Assembly: GCA_025360525.1 (NCBI GenBank)
Contig: JANYCA010000038.1
Coordinates: 1-37,867, forward strand
Origin: Chitinophagaceae bacterium
Lineage (GTDB): Bacteria > Bacteroidota > Bacteroidia > Chitinophagales > Chitinophagaceae
Direction of reading: 5' to 3'
Length of the DNA: 37,867 nt
Shown here: positions 35,528 through 37,867 of the stretch, one piece after another
How positions within the stretch are numbered: position 1 is the stretch's first letter
Layout: the number at the start of each line of letters is the position of its first letter
Program-made: the position numbers and the translations under genes
Notes under the pieces: generated by a model
The model's database searches: none
Told to the model about the DNA's origin: nothing
What the model saw: only the letters and a program-made list of their open reading frames with translations

Positions 35528-35561
35528 TTTAGTTAGCGTTTTGATAATTAAGAAAACCGTT

Positions 35562-36893
35562 TTATTTTTTTTCTAATTGTATTTTATTCATAATAAACTC
35601 CCCCACTTTCTTGCCAAAATCGTTACTTACTATACAGCTTGGATGAAAATGAATACCTCCGTAAAACCTGGCCCAATTGTTTTCCAGCGCAGCCTGCCGG
35701 AAGGAAGTAAAATTTCTGTTGGCAATACCAAATTCCAATTCGCTGGTGTCGGTGTAACTGAAATTATCGCCATACATTTTTGTTAACACCTCTGCAGCTG
35801 CAGATGATACTGTACTGTGTCCACAAGTATATTCCGGGAAAGGAGGCGTTTGTAAATACGGTCTCCATTCTGGATCGATGTATTTGTTGATAACAGTCTC
35901 CGGCCTAATCATGTTACTGCGGAATTTTTCATCCCAGCATTGAATAAAAGCATCAAACATACAGATGGATGTAAGTGTGTATGCAGCAACCGTTTTTCTA
36001 AAACTTGCTTTTGCTTTTGTGGAGGCAATACCCACTATATTCATCCAATGGCCCGGTGGTGAAAACTTTTTGGTGATAAACATTACATGCCCGGCTACAT
36101 TTAATTTACCACCCAGATCATCCCAGAATTCAGCAATGTGTTTTTGTTCGTCTGTTAAGCTATCCACACCATTTTTTACGGCCATTACCTGCTTGTAATA
36201 CAACCCGTTTTTATCGGTAACATTAAAGGGAATGGGTGGTGGCGGAACAAACTGGTTACAGCTGTCCATTGCAATGGGGCGTATCTCATTCCAGTGAGGC
36301 TCCAGTGCACTCGAATAGGCTGGTGGGGTAGGAACCCAGCGCCCGGGAGAATCAATTACTGTAAACCTTGATGCACTCCTGGTTTGGGCATAATTATCTT
36401 TTTTACTCCATGCCAGTATTGCATTGCTAATGGTATCTGCAAATGCTATTGTATTACTAAACATGTCGTTGGGCATACCCTGGTTTTTTGCCATTTGTTT
36501 AAGGGTATCCACATATTCCTGCATGCTACCTTCCGGGAAAGTTACAGCTTCACCCACTTTACAAAAGGCCAGCAACGAAGCAAATTCATAATCAATTTTT
36601 TTCGTAGTATCCGGTTTGGGCAAAGCTTTTAATCCGTTAATCTGGCCGGCCAATGAGTTGAATTCTTTTGGATATCCACTAACAATGCACTCATATGCTG
36701 CAATGTTGGCGTAAGCATAATTACGGCTTGCCACAATAGGAGCAAAGCCCACATGCTTTATCACCTCGTTTAATTCTTTTACAGTTTTACAATACGTAAA
36801 AGTGTTGTCACCAAAATACGTTTGTTTTACCGGGGTATTATTACAACCGGCTACCAATAGCAATAAAGCTATTGATGCTACAAAAATTTTCAT
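35562..36893 (-). CDS. Divergent vanadium haloperoxidase / PAP2-like lipoprotein
   Basis: This is a paralogue of the protein at 31723-33261, here 443 residues. I chose ATG at 36893 because it begins a proper lipoprotein signal (MKIFVASIALLLLVAGC, Cys17). Lys323-x6-Arg330-Pro (KFRSNMIRP) and the two active-site His residues, His359 and His415, are kept. The neighbours change: SGH becomes CGH (EYTCGHST), SR becomes AR (ARFYGGIH), and the Asp expected four residues after His415 is Ser (HFHPSC). Both paralogues share PPGHW and a CWD-x-K segment. Vanadate or phosphate binding is likely, but the chemistry may differ. It is located between a small exported protein and two barrel genes. Confidence 0.87.
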   Translation of the reverse strand: MKIFVASIALLLLVAGCNNTPVKQTYFGDNTFTYCKTVKELNEVIKHVGFAPIVASRNYAYANIAAYECIVSGYPKEFNSLAGQINGLKALPKPDTTKKIDYEFASLLAFCKVGEAVTFPEGSMQEYVDTLKQMAKNQGMPNDMFSNTIAFADTISNAILAWSKKDNYAQTRSASRFTVIDSPGRWVPTPPAYSSALEPHWNEIRPIAMDSCNQFVPPPPIPFNVTDKNGLYYKQVMAVKNGVDSLTDEQKHIAEFWDDLGGKLNVAGHVMFITKKFSPPGHWMNIVGIASTKAKASFRKTVAAYTLTSICMFDAFIQCWDEKFRSNMIRPETVINKYIDPEWRPYLQTPPFPEYTCGHSTVSSAAAEVLTKMYGDNFSYTDTSELEFGIANRNFTSFRQAALENNWARFYGGIHFHPSCIVSNDFGKKVGEFIMNKIQLEKK

Positions 36894-36959
36894 ACAAAAA
36901 AATAATGGGATTAATGGCTGTGTACAGGTTAGTAAACAGGCTGACATATAAAAAAATGA

Positions 36960-37523
36960 TTACGCCCTAACTGCATCGGGAGGCTGCTCAACCGTGTTGA
37001 AGAAACGTTTGTTTTCGATAAGAGTATTAAAAGAAACGAACGTATTATTGATGATGCAAAAACTACGTGCTGCATTGGGTAAATGCAACGTTTCATATTC
37101 GCTCATAGTTTTTTGAAATGATTTAGTTGATGATCCGGATTTCTTTTTGCTATCATCCTGCTGAAAATCATTGGCCACTTTAGCATAGGCATTTTCAGCA
37201 GCATTAATTTTCATTTTAGCTACATGGGGAATGCAAAGCATTTCTAAACTGTCGTTGTAAATACGGCATTTAACATACTTGTATTTAACCCCATCAATTT
37301 CCACTTCACCATCTATCCGCTGAAAAGTTTTTGAATTATTGTAATAGGGTAAATTAGTAGGTTGTTTGATGGAGATCAGATCCTGATCATTATAATTTTT
37401 TGCATCTAAGGCCAGTTCCAGCACAGCGTCTGATTTACTTGCAAGCAAATTGTACAATAGCTGATAACCTGCAATGTTGAAGGTAAATATGGCTAATAAT
37501 ACTATGGCAGCTAGTTTTTTCAT
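36960..37523 (-). CDS. Exported protein of unknown function leading the haloperoxidase block
   Basis: This 187-residue protein starts with a hydrophobic segment (LAAIVLLAIFTFNIAGYQLLYNLLA) that is either a signal peptide or a single membrane anchor. The next 90 residues look like a beta-rich domain (GEVEIDGVKYKYVKCRIYND, MLCIPHVAKMKI). A polar linker rich in K and S (DDSKKKSGSSTKS) and a C-terminal part follow. I do not recognise the family. It is the first gene of the block, 66 bases before the divergent haloperoxidase-like lipoprotein, so it probably belongs to the same process. The start is ATG at 37523. Confidence 0.7.
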   Translation of the reverse strand: MKKLAAIVLLAIFTFNIAGYQLLYNLLASKSDAVLELALDAKNYNDQDLISIKQPTNLPYYNNSKTFQRIDGEVEIDGVKYKYVKCRIYNDSLEMLCIPHVAKMKINAAENAYAKVANDFQQDDSKKKSGSSTKSFQKTMSEYETLHLPNAARSFCIINNTFVSFNTLIENKRFFNTVEQPPDAVRA

Positions 37524-37758
37524 TCGTTAGTGACGTGCAAAATAGTTTTTTTTATTGAAAACTGAAAAATTGAAAAAAGTTTTTTGTTGAAATACCGAAA
37601 CATCCGGCAACTTTTTGATGATCCTTCATCCATACAATCGAAAATGAAAGTTGAGGCTAAAATTGGTAATTAATAAGTGTGAGAAAGCAAAGCCGTTTAT
37701 TAACGCCTAATAAAAGGGTGTAAAGACGTGCCACACACTAAAAATCTAACATTCCTTC

Positions 37759-37867
37759 TTATTTAAATCTGGCACTCACCAAAAGCTCTTTACCAGCGGC
37801 AGCATAAACATAAAACCCTTCTCTGCTTTTAACACCTAGCTTACCGGCCACTACCATATTTGTCAGC
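37759..37867 (-). CDS. 3-hydroxyacyl-CoA dehydrogenase, C-terminal fragment
   Basis: The last 35 codons and stop of a gene entering from the right edge are visible on the minus strand. The translation contains MVVAGKLGVKSREGFYVY and ends KELLVSARFK. The pattern V-x-G-K-L-G-x-K-x-x-x-G-F-Y is the conserved C-terminal signature of 3-hydroxyacyl-CoA (3-hydroxybutyryl-CoA) dehydrogenases of fatty-acid or butanoate metabolism. The rest of the gene is outside the window. Confidence 0.75.
   Translation of the reverse strand, partial: LTNMVVAGKLGVKSREGFYVYAAAGKELLVSARFK

Overview
The window is AT-rich chromosomal DNA from a member of the Bacteroidota, most likely a Chitinophagaceae-type organism. 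This rests on the gene content: a bacterial geranylgeranylglyceryl-phosphate synthase, a TonB-dependent receptor, a short AMP nucleosidase, a separate transketolase N-terminal subunit, and rbfA beside an FtsX-like permease. It also rests on several good matches to the Bacteroidota -7 promoter element TAnnTTTG upstream of start codons. No tRNA, rRNA, CRISPR array, insertion sequence or prophage was seen. Both ends cut genes: a polysaccharide flippase at the left and a 3-hydroxyacyl-CoA dehydrogenase at the right.

Left part (1-11.6 kb): a secreted coiled-coil protein is followed by a minus-strand operon arfB - MbnP-like protein - di-haem MauG/CcpA-type peroxidase, a copper/haem 'partner pair'. 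Next come GGGP synthase (ether-lipid headgroup chemistry), an unrecognised protein with a kinase-like catalytic signature, and a large CHASE3/PAS/GAF sensor kinase with its NarL-type regulator. A 612-bp gene-free stretch then carries a perfect 15-bp inverted repeat and an orphan terminator-like hairpin. A secreted S1/P1-nuclease or phospholipase C-like zinc enzyme and a small secreted protein follow.

Middle (11.7-22.7 kb): mostly housekeeping. It holds an SDR oxidoreductase, the Kup potassium transporter with a rhodanese, AMP nucleosidase, a small HsdR-N-like PD-(D/E)XK protein, a sterol-desaturase-type hydroxylase, ribosome recycling factor, a MraY/WecA-type glycan initiator, the transketolase N-half without its C-half, a LolC/E-like permease and rbfA.

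Right part (22.9-37.5 kb): two accessory blocks. The first is a disaccharide block: periplasmic trehalase, then a sucrose-type MFS importer, a fructokinase and an amylosucrase. The last three form an operon with a clear promoter overlapped by an operator-like inverted repeat. Sucrose would be imported, its glucosyl unit transferred or released by amylosucrase, and the fructose phosphorylated. The second block encodes two divergent vanadium-haloperoxidase/PAP2-type lipoproteins, two outer-membrane beta-barrels, a small exported protein and a FecA-like TonB receptor broken by one frameshift. It looks like an undescribed cell-envelope system and is the most interesting part of the window.
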